Shown here one piece after another: positions 38,936-47,386 of a stretch of DNA of 64,000 bases. The stretch is taken from the NCBI RefSeq assembly GCF_003716585.1, contig NZ_PTJO01000006.1, positions 1-64,000 on the forward strand, given 5' to 3'. The position numbers and the translations under genes were made by a program. The number at the start of each line of letters is the position of its first letter. The first letter of the stretch is position 1. This stretch comes from Corynebacterium alimapuense (GTDB taxonomy: Bacteria; Actinomycetota; Actinomycetes; Mycobacteriales; Mycobacteriaceae). Below the pieces are notes generated by a model. That model searched no databases, was not told the DNA's origin, and saw only the letters and a program-made list of their open reading frames with translations.

Positions 38936-39523
38936 TCAGCCGGTGGCCAATCCGCTGAGCATCAATAGCACCACCAGTGCAGCGGCTCCGCCAAATACCC
39001 ATGATGCATAGCTTCGCAATTCAGCCCGCATGCTTACCGCTGCCCATCCGCCAAGCCCCGCGCCGAGCGTGTTCCACAGCAGATCATCTACATCGGTGTA
39101 GCCAAGGGCGAACACAAATTGAGTGATCTCAATCGTCAGGCTCAGCACGGCACCGGCAGCAAGGGCTCCAAAAACGCCAATGATCAGCGCCCCTAGCCGA
39201 TCTCGAATTCTCCCACCGGCAGCAAAGGATCCTTGTCCGGCCAGGCGTGTGCTCAGCACAATGGCGAGAAAGCCCACCGGGACAAACATCACGACATTGC
39301 CCAAGCTGTTGAGAATTGGCCCGTACCAAATCGGGGCATCGCTGAAACCGTTAAAAAGAACCAGGTCCACGCTGCGTAGGTTGTGTGTCGATGGATCCCA
39401 CAGTCCGCCAATGCTAAAAAATCCCTTGAGCAAGGTCAGGGAGATTACGGCGCCAGCTACCAGTACCGCGGTCACCAGGTGAGGCAACCGGGTCCGAGTA
39501 TCGGGAGATAGGTACATGCTCAT
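38936..39523 (-). CDS. VanZ-family membrane protein
   Basis: A 195-residue protein with about five helices. The core NSLGNVVMFVPVGFLAIV and EITQFVFALGYTDVDDLLWNTLGAGLGGW is the VanZ pattern. The annotated start (39523) avoids overlap with the divergent reductase gene at 39591; ATG 39517 is also possible. VanZ proteins are named from low-level teicoplanin resistance, but most have no known role. Confidence 0.85.
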   Translation of the reverse strand: MSMYLSPDTRTRLPHLVTAVLVAGAVISLTLLKGFFSIGGLWDPSTHNLRSVDLVLFNGFSDAPIWYGPILNSLGNVVMFVPVGFLAIVLSTRLAGQGSFAAGGRIRDRLGALIIGVFGALAAGAVLSLTIEITQFVFALGYTDVDDLLWNTLGAGLGGWAAVSMRAELRSYASWVFGGAAALVVLLMLSGLATG

Positions 39524-39590
39524 CTGAGCGAGAGTACCGAGGCTTCCTTGGAATAAGCCGAGAGACAGATTTTTCACTACCGTGGGCCAC

Positions 39591-40580
39591 ATGCAACGCA
39601 GCCTTCTAGTAACTCTGGCCGATGATAACCATCCCGATGCAAGCGTAGAGCTGGTCGATCAGCTCTATTTGGGGGAGGGCGAGCTGCTGATAGATGTTGC
39701 TTTTTCCTCCCTGAACTACAAGGACGCCATGGCACTGAGCGGTAACCGCGGGGTCATGCGCACCAACCCGTTGGTGCCCGGCATTGACGCCGTGGGCACC
39801 GTGGTTGAGTCCAGCTCCGATCGCTTCACCCCTGGAGATTCAGTGACGGTTAACGGTGCCGGACTGGGGGAGTTTCGCCAGGGCGGATACACCACCTCTC
39901 AACGTATCCCGGCTGGATCAACTGTTGCTGTCCCCAAGGCCTTCACCCTCGAACAGGCCGCGGCCATCGGTACTGCCGGTTTCACCGCTGCGTTGAGCGT
40001 CGATGCCCTGCGCGAACAAGGGGTGTCCCCGGAAGACGGCGAAATCCTAGTCACCGGAGCCACCGGCGGAGTCGGTTCCGTGGCTATCCATCTATTAGAC
40101 AAGCTTGGGTTTAACGTCGTCGCTGCCACCGGACGGGTGGCCGAGCATGGCGATTATTTGCGCGGTCTTGGTGCTAATGAAGTGATCGACCGCGCAGAAC
40201 TATCCGAACAAGGACGTCCCATGCAAAAGACGCGTTGGGCCGGAGTGGTGGATGCCGTGGGCTCGCACACGTTGGTCAACGCGCTGGCGCAGACCCAGTG
40301 GGGAGGAACCGTGACCTGTTGTGGTGTTGCCCAAGGTCCTGATCTTCCTGCAACGGTCTTGCCGTTTATCCTCCGCGGCGTCAAGCTCGTGGGTATCAAC
40401 TCAGTGGATGCTCCTTTGGCGCTGCGTGAGCAAGCCTGGGCGACTCTTGCGGAGCATTTGGACACTGACGTCCTCGACGGATTGGCCTCCACGATCGCAC
40501 TTTCTGAAGTCGCGCAGGCTGGTGAGGCGCTACTAATGGGGCGTCGACACGGTCGTGCGGTTGTCGACGTGCAGCGCTAG
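39591..40580 (+). CDS. Acrylyl-CoA reductase-type quinone oxidoreductase (AcuI/YhdH)
   Basis: A 329-residue MDR-family enzyme. It contains DVAFSSLNYKDAMALSG, the AcuI/YhdH signature, and the cofactor loop VTGATGGVGSVAIHLLDKLG. AcuI reduces acryloyl-CoA to propionyl-CoA with NADPH. The length (about 325-330) is as expected. ATG 39591 is used rather than GTG 39582. A hairpin terminator lies 10 bp after the stop. Confidence 0.9.
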   Translation: MQRSLLVTLADDNHPDASVELVDQLYLGEGELLIDVAFSSLNYKDAMALSGNRGVMRTNPLVPGIDAVGTVVESSSDRFTPGDSVTVNGAGLGEFRQGGYTTSQRIPAGSTVAVPKAFTLEQAAAIGTAGFTAALSVDALREQGVSPEDGEILVTGATGGVGSVAIHLLDKLGFNVVAATGRVAEHGDYLRGLGANEVIDRAELSEQGRPMQKTRWAGVVDAVGSHTLVNALAQTQWGGTVTCCGVAQGPDLPATVLPFILRGVKLVGINSVDAPLALREQAWATLAEHLDTDVLDGLASTIALSEVAQAGEALLMGRRHGRAVVDVQR

Positions 40581-40590
40581 GAACAGAAAA

Positions 40591-40633
40591 CCCCGCAGGA
40601 GTCACGCTCGTTCATATGCGTGGCTCCGGCGGG
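40591..40633. terminator. Hairpin between convergent genes
   Basis: CCCCGC-AGGAG-TCACGC pairs with GCGTGGCTCCGGCGGG over an 11-nt loop, with one small internal mismatch. AAAA precedes it on the plus strand, which reads TTTT on the minus strand, so it best fits the end of the minus-strand gene but may serve both. Confidence 0.55.
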
Positions 40634-40720
40634 ATTTAGGCCGGGATAAGTGCTGGCAGATCAATATCGACTGCCTCAGAAGTCCGGAAAACCGGAATCC
40701 AGGAAGCGTCGATCGACGTT

Positions 40721-41983
40721 CTAGGCCTTAACGGAAGCCTCAGCTGGGGCAGCAGCCTGCTCACGCTGGGCACGAGCGAAAGCGCTGACGCCTGAGAGCT
40801 GGTTACGAAAGAGCGTCACTGCCAGTCCGAGGGTCATCAAAGCCACGACAGCCACTACCGCCAAGTAGAGGTAGTACGCGGCGGAGAAGGCTTCAATTAG
40901 ACCGTTGTTGACCAGGCCGACCTTGAGGAAGAACATCGACAAAACACTGAGCGCGACGCCGGGGCAGACCAGGGTGAAAGCCGCCGGTGAGGCAGTCTCA
41001 CGACCGAAAACGAATTCACGGTAGAAGCCATTGCGACGCATCACCATGTGGCCCAGGCCAAGGAAGGCCAGCTGGCTCATGATGACCGCACCCAAGATTG
41101 CCATGACATAGACCGAGGTAGAAGCATGCTCTTGGGCTCCGGCCGGGCCTAGATCAGCGAGTGTCTGCAGTCCGTGGCGGTCACGCAGGAAGGTGATTGC
41201 CAGCAGGGTCATCATTGGAACTGGCAGCCACAAAGTGGCGGAGTTCTGCATCGAGAGGCCGTAACGCATCATGCTCAGAGCGCCGATCGGCATGAAGATC
41301 GACAGCAGCAGGACAGAGATGATCCCGAAGAAGAGAGAGCCCAGTAGACCAACGAGAACGATCCAGGTCTCGGTGCTCATTGCGGCCGGTGCGGCAAATC
41401 CGACGGCGACCATGGCGAAGGAGAAGGCTGCGAGCAGCTGGTTCATGCCGCCGTTAGCCTTGAAATCAAAGCCGGCAGCGATAACGCGACGCAAGTAGAT
41501 CGTCATGAAGTAGATAGCCAAGACACCAACGGAGCCGTAGGCGAGCAAGGCAACCGGCATAAGCGCGGGCAAAATAGTGCTCAAACCTGGGATCATTGCC
41601 ATCGCGGCAACAAAGAGGCCATTGATGCTCATGCCTAAGGTCAGCGGGATCGCCATCATCGTGACCTCGGCGTTCGAGGAACGCAAAGCTTGATAAGCCT
41701 TGGTGCCACGGTAGATCTTCAGTTCGCGGAGGTTCCAGAATAGGAGAGCGAAGTGAATGAGCAGCATCAGGCTCATCCCGATGTACCCGACGACAATCGC
41801 GGTTCGGATAAACGCGCTGCCGGTGACATAGGCATCGCGGATCGTCTCATAAGAGGGCATGATTTGGCCCGGGTGTGGGGTGATGTGCATAAAGACCATG
41901 AAGAAGAACACGGACATGCCACCGAAACCCAGGGCTGCGAGGAAATAGAGGGGCGAGTACTTCTCGCCGAGATTCTTGATCAT
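40721..41983 (-). CDS. TsoY-like polytopic membrane protein
   Basis: A 420-residue protein with about ten membrane helices. It begins MIKNLGEKYSPLYFLAALGF and continues to a periplasmic MHITPHPGQIMPSYE. From memory this start (YSPLYFLAALG..GG, then a HPG loop) is that of the TsoY family of membrane (seleno)proteins linked to sulfur metabolism. A single Cys lies in TLVCPGVAL near the C-terminal third; in selenoprotein members a Cys/Sec may sit here. Two CsoR/CstR-like palindromes lie just upstream, which is compatible with copper or persulfide control. TDT/TehA-type transporters are an alternative. Confidence 0.5.
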   Translation of the reverse strand: MIKNLGEKYSPLYFLAALGFGGMSVFFFMVFMHITPHPGQIMPSYETIRDAYVTGSAFIRTAIVVGYIGMSLMLLIHFALLFWNLRELKIYRGTKAYQALRSSNAEVTMMAIPLTLGMSINGLFVAAMAMIPGLSTILPALMPVALLAYGSVGVLAIYFMTIYLRRVIAAGFDFKANGGMNQLLAAFSFAMVAVGFAAPAAMSTETWIVLVGLLGSLFFGIISVLLLSIFMPIGALSMMRYGLSMQNSATLWLPVPMMTLLAITFLRDRHGLQTLADLGPAGAQEHASTSVYVMAILGAVIMSQLAFLGLGHMVMRRNGFYREFVFGRETASPAAFTLVCPGVALSVLSMFFLKVGLVNNGLIEAFSAAYYLYLAVVAVVALMTLGLAVTLFRNQLSGVSAFARAQREQAAAPAEASVKA

Positions 41984-42021
41984 CGAGGTCTCTCTTTCTA
42001 AGGGGGGATCTCCGGCTATTT

Positions 42022-42039
42022 CATACCCTAGGGGGTATG
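42022..42039. promoter_or_regulatory. CsoR/CstR-type operator before the TsoY-like gene
   Basis: CATACCC and GGGTATG are perfect 7-bp arms around TAGG, 39 bp before the start. The core ATACCC..GGGTAT is the same as in the copA operator at 3994-4016. CsoR (copper) and CstR (persulfide) share this operator type, so the signal cannot be decided from sequence. Confidence 0.75.
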
Positions 42040-42080
42040 CCCAAAAGAGCATAGGGCCTCAGAACGGCAAGATCTACCCA

Positions 42081-42098
42081 CATACCCCCGGGGGGCAC
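42081..42098. promoter_or_regulatory. Second, degenerate CsoR-like site
   Basis: CATACCCCCGGGGGGCACTG has a perfect left half (CATACCC) and a decayed right half (GGGCACTG instead of GGGTATG). A third small repeat, TTACC-CCCA-GGTAA at 42136-42149, lies further upstream. Together they suggest several repressor sites in front of the TsoY-like gene. Confidence 0.45.
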
Positions 42099-42186
42099 TG
42101 TGTGGAGCTCGCTCCTCCACTGCCCAGTTCACCCCTTACCCCCAGGTAAACGCCGTCCCTCACCGAGAGCTCACTCCCCAAGATCC

Positions 42187-42223
42187 CAAAAAGTGCCGCT
42201 GAGCAGTTCAATTGCTCAGCGGC
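42187..42223 (-). terminator. Terminator of leuS
   Basis: GCCGCTGAGCA and TGCTCAGCGGC form a perfect 11-bp stem with a 7-nt loop. On the minus strand it is followed by ACTTTTTG, a short T-run. It lies 48 bp after the leuS stop. Confidence 0.85.
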
Positions 42224-42270
42224 GTCGATCAGGCGAGTGTGCCAAAGTGAGTCGGCGTCCTCGGGTAGTG

Positions 42271-45120
42271 CTATTTGACGACCAGGTTAACCATCCGCCC
42301 GGGCACCACGATCTGCTTGACCAGGTTCTTGCCTTCCAAATGGGACTCAACATTCGGCTCGGCGAGCGCCTGAGCGATGATCGCGTCCTTATCCGCATCG
42401 GCTGGGACCATAATGCGGGCGCGGACCTTGCCATTGATCTGCACGGGCAGCTCGATCTCATCATCAACCAGCCACTTGTCCTCGTAAGTGGGGAAGGGGG
42501 CGAAGGTGATGGTCTCGTCGTGTCCTAACCGCTTCCACAGCTCTTCGGCAATGTGTGGGGCCACCGGTGCCGCCATGATCGTCAGCGGCTCTACCGCGGC
42601 CAACGGGACCTGCTTGGGATAGGTCTTGGTCAGATAGTTGACGTACTCGATGAGCTTGGCCACCACGGTGTTAACTCGGAGGTTGTTGTAATCATCGCGC
42701 ACGCCTTCGATGGTGCGGTGCAGGTGCTTATTGTCCTCATCACTGAGTGCTGCATCGGTGGTAACCACCTCACCGGTTTCCTCATCGACGATCAGGCGCC
42801 ACATTCGCTGCAGGAAGCGCTGGGCACCAACAACATCCTTGGTGGCCCAAGGCCGCGAGGTATCCAACGGACCCATTGACATCTCATAGACACGCAGGGT
42901 ATCAGCGCCGTAGTTGTCGCAAATATCATCCGGAGCCACGGCATTTTTCAGGGATTTGCCCATCTTGCCGTACTCCTGGGTGACCTCTTCGCCCTCGTAG
43001 TAGAACTTTCCGTCCAGCTCTTCTACCTGCTCGGCCGCAACGTAAACGCCTCGGGAGTCGGTGTAGGCGAAGGCCTGGATGTAGCCCTGGTTGTACAGGC
43101 GACGGTAGGGCTCTACCGAGCTCACGTGTCCGAGATCAAAGAGCACTTTGTGCCAAAAACGCGCGTAAAGCAGGTGCAGCACGGCATGCTCCACGCCACC
43201 GACGTAGAGGTCGACGCCGCCGCAATCGCCGTCGAACTGCGGGCCGGTCCAATAGCGCTCGTTTTCAATGTCACAGAGGGCGTCTTCATTGGTCGGGTCA
43301 ACGTAGCGCAGCTGGTACCAGGAGGAACCTGCCCACTGCGGCATGACGTTGGTATCGCGGGTATACATCTGGGGGCCATCGCCCAGGTCAAGCTCGACCT
43401 CAACCCACTCGCGGGCCTTGGCCAGCGGCGGCTCCGGCCGAGAATCTGCATCCTCCGGGTCATGGGAGACCGGCTGGTAGTCGGCTACCTCCGGCAGCTC
43501 AACGGGGAGCATCGATTCCGGCAGTGCGTGCGCGCGACCCTGAGCGTCATAGACGATCGGGAAAGGCTCGCCCCAGTAGCGCTGACGAGCAAAGAGCCAA
43601 TCGCGCAGTTTGTATTGGATCTTCTCCTGGCCCAATTCGGCAGCGACTAGCCACTCGATGGTCTTCTCGATGGCCTCCGTCTTAGCGAGGCCATTGATAT
43701 CCAGACCCTCCGCATTCGCCGAGTTCACGGTCAAACCAGAGTCGGTATAGGCCGCCTCGGAAACGTCTCCTCCGGCCACGACCTCAATGATGGGCAGTCC
43801 GAAGGCCGTGGCGAACTCGTGGTCACGAGTGTCGTGCGCAGGCACTGCCATGATCGCGCCAGTGCCATAACCGGTGAGTACATAGTCGGCGATGAAGATC
43901 GGTATCTGGGCGCCATTGACTGGATTGGTGGCATAAGCGCCAAGGAATACGCCAGTCTTGTCCTTGTTTTCCTGGCGTTCCAGATCGGACTTGGCGGCAA
44001 TCGATGCCCGGTAGGCAGCTACCGCCTCGGCCGGAGTGGAACCGGCACCCTGCCAGCGCTTATCGACGCCGTCGTAGGAACCGCTGCCGCCGGCCACGAG
44101 GGTGTCGACAAGCTCATGCTCCGGAGCCAGGACCATGTAGGTGGCGCCAAAAAGCGTGTCGGGGCGGGTGGTAAAGACGGTGAGCGCGTGTCCCTGGGCA
44201 TTGAAATCAACCTCTGCGCCACGGGAACGACCAATCCAGTTGCGCTGCATGGCCTTGACCTTCTCCGGCCAATCCAGCAGCTCAAGGTCATCGATGAGGC
44301 GGTCCGAGTAGGCGGTAATGCGCATCATCCACTGCGAGAGCTGCTTGCGGAAGACAGGGAAGTTGCCGCGCTCCGAGCGTCCGTTGGAGGTGACCTCTTC
44401 ATTGGCCAACACCGTGCCCAAACCGGGGCACCAGTTGACCATGGAATAAGAGCGATACACCAGGCGGAAATCGTTGACGGCTGCTTGCTTATCGACGTCG
44501 TCTAGCTCCCGGTAGTCCAACCCGTCCTTCGTGGACATCTCGCCGGCTTCTAGCAGCTCGATCAGCTCGGCGATGGGGCGAGCCTTCTGAGCCTGCTCAT
44601 CGAACCAGGAATTATAGATCTGCAAGAAAATCCACTGAGTCCAGCGGTAATACTCCGGATCGGTGGTAGCTACCGAACGTCGGCTATCGTGCCCCAAACC
44701 CAGAGCACCCAACTGGCGGCGCATGTTCTCGATATTGGCCATCGTGGTGGTGCGCGGGTGAGTACCGGTCTGGATGGCGTACTGCTCGGCCGGCAGGCCG
44801 AAAGAGTCATAGCCCAACGTGTGCAGGACGTTTTTACCCAGCATCCGGTTATAGCGGGCATAGACATCGGTGGCGATATAACCCAGTGGGTGGCCAACAT
44901 GCAGGCCGGCACCAGAAGGGTAGGGGAACATATCTTGAACGAAGAGCTTGTCCTCCGGCAGCGTCTCGCCATCAGCAGGAGCAAGATCGCCGACTGGGTT
45001 CGCGGCGTTGAACGTGCCGTTATCTACCCAGTGCTGCTGCCAAGTCTTCTCGAGCTGATTGGCCAACTGCGGGGTATAGCGGAAGGCGGGGGAGGAGGAG
45101 TCAGTCGTCGGGGTCGTCAT
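42271..45120 (-). CDS. leuS: Leucyl-tRNA synthetase
   Basis: A 949-residue class I aminoacyl-tRNA synthetase. The HIGH motif is HVGH at 74-77 (in [16 protein letters not shown]). The KMSKS motif is KMGKS at 719-723, a common actinobacterial variant. The editing domain carries [22 protein letters not shown] used ATG 45120, 8 nt after TAGACT on the minus strand and without a ribosome-binding site, so the mRNA may be leaderless. The frame runs further upstream to 45150, but without support. Confidence 0.96.
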   Translation of the reverse strand: MTTPTTDSSSPAFRYTPQLANQLEKTWQQHWVDNGTFNAANPVGDLAPADGETLPEDKLFVQDMFPYPSGAGLHVGHPLGYIATDVYARYNRMLGKNVLHTLGYDSFGLPAEQYAIQTGTHPRTTTMANIENMRRQLGALGLGHDSRRSVATTDPEYYRWTQWIFLQIYNSWFDEQAQKARPIAELIELLEAGEMSTKDGLDYRELDDVDKQAAVNDFRLVYRSYSMVNWCPGLGTVLANEEVTSNGRSERGNFPVFRKQLSQWMMRITAYSDRLIDDLELLDWPEKVKAMQRNWIGRSRGAEVDFNAQGHALTVFTTRPDTLFGATYMVLAPEHELVDTLVAGGSGSYDGVDKRWQGAGSTPAEAVAAYRASIAAKSDLERQENKDKTGVFLGAYATNPVNGAQIPIFIADYVLTGYGTGAIMAVPAHDTRDHEFATAFGLPIIEVVAGGDVSEAAYTDSGLTVNSANAEGLDINGLAKTEAIEKTIEWLVAAELGQEKIQYKLRDWLFARQRYWGEPFPIVYDAQGRAHALPESMLPVELPEVADYQPVSHDPEDADSRPEPPLAKAREWVEVELDLGDGPQMYTRDTNVMPQWAGSSWYQLRYVDPTNEDALCDIENERYWTGPQFDGDCGGVDLYVGGVEHAVLHLLYARFWHKVLFDLGHVSSVEPYRRLYNQGYIQAFAYTDSRGVYVAAEQVEELDGKFYYEGEEVTQEYGKMGKSLKNAVAPDDICDNYGADTLRVYEMSMGPLDTSRPWATKDVVGAQRFLQRMWRLIVDEETGEVVTTDAALSDEDNKHLHRTIEGVRDDYNNLRVNTVVAKLIEYVNYLTKTYPKQVPLAAVEPLTIMAAPVAPHIAEELWKRLGHDETITFAPFPTYEDKWLVDDEIELPVQINGKVRARIMVPADADKDAIIAQALAEPNVESHLEGKNLVKQIVVPGRMVNLVVK

Positions 45121-45159
45121 GGTTAGCCAGTCTAGTAGGAGCCCGCTCAAACTCCCGGG

Positions 45160-45780
45160 TCAGGATCGCGGGCGAGGATGACCAAAGATGGCGGCCAGGG
45201 CAACCCACAGGGTGGAAGGCCAAATAACCAGTCGCTCAAGCAGTCCGTCATAGGCCTGGGTGCCCGCATAGAGGGCCAACCAGAGCCCGGCACAGAGCCC
45301 AATAATCGCAAAACCGTAGCCGACCCGCGACACCCAACCCTGTAATTGGATAGCGCCGGCTAGTACCGCCAAGGGCATCGAAAGATACAACGGCGTGGTG
45401 ACAAATAGGTGCCATTCAGGACTGACATCCAAGGGGATGAGTCCACTGGCCATCGTGCTCATCCCGGTTACGAACCACAACAGACTGGCCCAATAGGAAA
45501 AACCCTTCGTAAACCGACCGACCAGAGCAATGCCCAGCATCGCCATCCCAGAGACAACCAGCGAACTATTGAGTAGCAGGTGCTCAGGAGAGCAGACTGG
45601 GACCACGTCAAGGGGATAGACGATTGAGGTGCAGGTGGTCGCTCCCAAATGACTAATGGTGTTGCCCACCCAGTCATAGGCCGGAGTGAAACTGGCAGCA
45701 GCAATAAACTCCCCGACGACGGCGAAGAACATCAGTAGGGAAAAGCCGAAAAGTGTCATTCGGATAATGGTGGGATTCAT
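45160..45780 (-). CDS. DUF998 membrane protein
   Basis: A 206-residue protein with six helices. The segment DWVGNTISHLGATTC matches the DUF998 core (N-x-I-S-x-L-G). The first helix is FGFSLLMFFAVVGEFIAAA. It is followed by leuS on the same strand after 40 bp, but leuS seems to have its own promoter. Function unknown. Confidence 0.8.
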   Translation of the reverse strand: MNPTIIRMTLFGFSLLMFFAVVGEFIAAASFTPAYDWVGNTISHLGATTCTSIVYPLDVVPVCSPEHLLLNSSLVVSGMAMLGIALVGRFTKGFSYWASLLWFVTGMSTMASGLIPLDVSPEWHLFVTTPLYLSMPLAVLAGAIQLQGWVSRVGYGFAIIGLCAGLWLALYAGTQAYDGLLERLVIWPSTLWVALAAIFGHPRPRS

Positions 45781-45975
45781 GGCTGCCTCACCCGAGCGGA
45801 ATCAATTAGTACACTGGACAATACTATAATTGGCTACTTATGCATATCCCAGACAATAGTGAAATCATATCGGATTGATTTAATTCCGCAGACAATCACC
45901 GACACATCTACACCGAATGCCTAGCACTCCACCATGACCCTAATAGTTCTACAACTTTCGACGTAGTCTGAAGAT

Positions 45976-46434
45976 GTGCTCAAGTCACTGCTCATTGTCG
46001 GCGGCTCGCTGAGCTTCATCCTCGGCGCCGTGGGAATAGTGCTGCCCATCTTGCCCACCACCCCGTTTTTCCTCCTCAGCGCCTACTGCTTCGCGCGAAG
46101 CTCAGAGCGCCTGTTTAATTATCTAATCAACCACCGAGTTTTCGGCAGCTACATCTCGAACTACTACCACCACGCCATGACGAAAACGGACAAGATCCGC
46201 ACCCTCAGCCTCCTGTGGTTAGGGATGGGGCTGTCCATCCTGCTGATCGGGCAGCTCATCCCTGCCCTGATCCTGCCGCTCATTGCCGCGGCGGTCACCG
46301 TCCACATTCTGCGCCTGACGCCTCGACCAGAGAAGATGCCCGACACTGGCCCGGACACCGCCGACCCGGCACTCTCCACGCCTGCCGCAACGACCGCGCA
46401 CACGACGCTCCTCAAGTCCGAAACAGGGAGTTAG
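45976..46434 (+). CDS. DUF454 (YbaN-like) membrane protein
   Basis: A 152-residue protein with three membrane helices. LGAVGIVLPILPTTPFFLLSAYCFARSSERL is the DUF454 core (about residues 15-45) and RVFGSYISNYY continues it. The start is GTG at 45976, with TAGTCT 6 nt before it, so it may be leaderless. The C-terminal 45 residues are Pro/Thr/Ala rich. Function unknown. Confidence 0.8.
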   Translation: MLKSLLIVGGSLSFILGAVGIVLPILPTTPFFLLSAYCFARSSERLFNYLINHRVFGSYISNYYHHAMTKTDKIRTLSLLWLGMGLSILLIGQLIPALILPLIAAAVTVHILRLTPRPEKMPDTGPDTADPALSTPAATTAHTTLLKSETGS

Positions 46435-46489
46435 GCGCCCACCAGAACCCCAACTAGACAGCATGGTCTACTTGAGGTAGTATTGCTTC

Positions 46490-46616
46490 TTAGATCCAGA
46501 AGATCAGCGTTTTAAAGCCCCCTGACTTGCTGACTGGCAACCGTGTCTCGCACAACGGTGCCCTCAGGGGAAGATCTGCTCCACCGAGACCTTGGTGGAG
46601 AAAGATGCGATACCCA
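46490..46616 (+). ncRNA. SAM-I/SAM-IV-clan riboswitch, copy 1
   Basis: The leader matches the actinobacterial SAM-IV layout. P1 pairs AGATC (46492-46496) with GATCT (46573-46577). P2 pairs TCAGC (46504-46508) with GCTGA (46529-46533) and encloses AAAGCCCC. The conserved core TGGCAACC follows (46535-46542). P3 begins ACCGTG, then GGTGCCC. A pseudoknot pairs CCCCTGA (46519-46525) with TCAGGGG (46564-46570). A downstream 9-bp hairpin (46579-46600) corresponds to the extra helix of SAM-IV. A TAGTAT box at 46478-46483 places the start site near 46490. The clan turns genes off when S-adenosylmethionine is bound. The ribosome-binding site (AGGAGA) lies just after the aptamer, so control may be translational. 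Confidence 0.85.
46579..46600 (+). ncRNA. Leader helix of copy 1, with covariation against copy 2
   Basis: CTCCACCGA pairs with TTGGTGGAG around GACC. In copy 2 (47332-47353) it becomes CTCCGCCGA with TCGGCGGAG around AACC. One A-U pair changed to G-C and one G-U wobble to G-C, while pairing is kept. This is direct evidence that the RNA structure is selected. Confidence 0.85.
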
Positions 46617-46632
46617 GGAGATAGCTTCCACT

Positions 46633-47136
46633 ATGCGCCCAGACTGCATCCGGTACACACCCGGACATAATATTCACTGGATCCAAGCCTTTTCCATGCA
46701 CAAAAAAGCTGGATGGATCAAACATGTGGAGATTCTCACTGTTGAGCCCCACTGGCTGACCGTTCTCATCGACGGAAAAATCCAACGTGGCTGGGTTCAT
46801 GATGATGACCATCTCCAGCGGTTTTACCGCATTTGGCGACAGACGATTGCGGTTAATCCTGATCCCGAGCTTGCCGATCCAGAGTTCTTCTTAGCTATCG
46901 AAGACCCCCGCGAACGCTTCCGCTACCTGCATGCGCCATCAGCGTACGGTCTGGTGCTCCAGCATTCCAATGGCCTCCTAGCTTTCAGCCACTCTGGCGC
47001 TCGCAGATGCCTGTACCCAAACTGGAATGGCCCCGATCGGTGTACCACCAAAGAGCAAGCCGCCCAACGTGTCAGCATGAAGGAACTCGGCGACGGAATG
47101 ATTCGATTCTCGCCCAAAACTAGGCCCGCAGAATAG
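46633..47136 (+). CDS. Unrecognised protein controlled by SAM riboswitch, copy 1
   Basis: A 167-residue soluble protein. I do not recognise its family. The conserved parts against copy 2 are RPDCIRYTPGHNIHWIQA, EPHWLTVLID-KIQRGWVHDDDH, LAIEDPRERFRYLHAP, VLQHSNG and YPNWNGPD-CTTKEQAA. It is rich in His, Trp and Arg with no signal peptide or membrane segment. The start is ATG 46633, because AGGAGA (46616-46621) precedes it and copy 2 starts at the same residue; the frame runs upstream through the riboswitch but that part is not conserved as protein. A role tied to methionine/SAM is inferred from the leader only. Confidence 0.7.
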   Translation: MRPDCIRYTPGHNIHWIQAFSMHKKAGWIKHVEILTVEPHWLTVLIDGKIQRGWVHDDDHLQRFYRIWRQTIAVNPDPELADPEFFLAIEDPRERFRYLHAPSAYGLVLQHSNGLLAFSHSGARRCLYPNWNGPDRCTTKEQAAQRVSMKELGDGMIRFSPKTRPAE

Positions 47137-47147
47137 AAAAGCCCACC

Positions 47148-47173
47148 CCACGCCAGTCAATGACTATGCGTGG
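47148..47173. terminator. Hairpin after copy 1, duplicated symporter terminator
   Basis: CCACGC and GCGTGG with an inner AGTC-AATG-ACT pairing. It corresponds to the hairpin at 47872-47905 and is part of the duplication scar. TTTTC follows on the minus strand. Confidence 0.6.
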
Positions 47174-47237
47174 CGCAGCTGGGGGAGCGCGTGAATAAGC
47201 GGGGTGTTAGAACTCCTCCGCAACGCCCATAGCTCCC

Positions 47238-47369
47238 CAGAAGATCAGCGTTTCTTATAAAAGCCCCCTGCTTGGCACCCGCGTCTCATACCACCGCGTC
47301 CCATACAACGGTGTCCTCAGGGGAAGATCTGCTCCGCCGAAACCTCGGCGGAGAAAGATCCGATACCCA
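47238..47369 (+). ncRNA. SAM-I/SAM-IV-clan riboswitch, copy 2, degenerate
   Basis: The leader aligns with copy 1, but the 3' strand of P2 (GCTGA) and its neighbours are deleted, the core reads TTGGCACCC instead of TGGCAACC, and the 5' strand of P1 (AGATC before CAGAAG) was replaced at the duplication joint by GCTCC. The pseudoknot CCCCTG (47265-47270) with CAGGGG (47318-47323), GATCT (47326-47330) and the 9-bp hairpin remain. SAM binding is therefore doubtful. The promoter of copy 1 is not duplicated. Confidence 0.65.
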
Positions 47370-47386
47370 GGAGATAGCTTCCGACC

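Noticed and set aside
43819..44505. 228-residue plus-strand frame antisense to leuS
   Set aside because: Fully inside the leuS editing-domain region; no start signals.
46543..46632. N-terminal extension of the copy 1 protein through its leader
   Set aside because: The stretch is the riboswitch; copy 2 cannot be read in the matching way and both copies share AGGAGA before the internal ATG.
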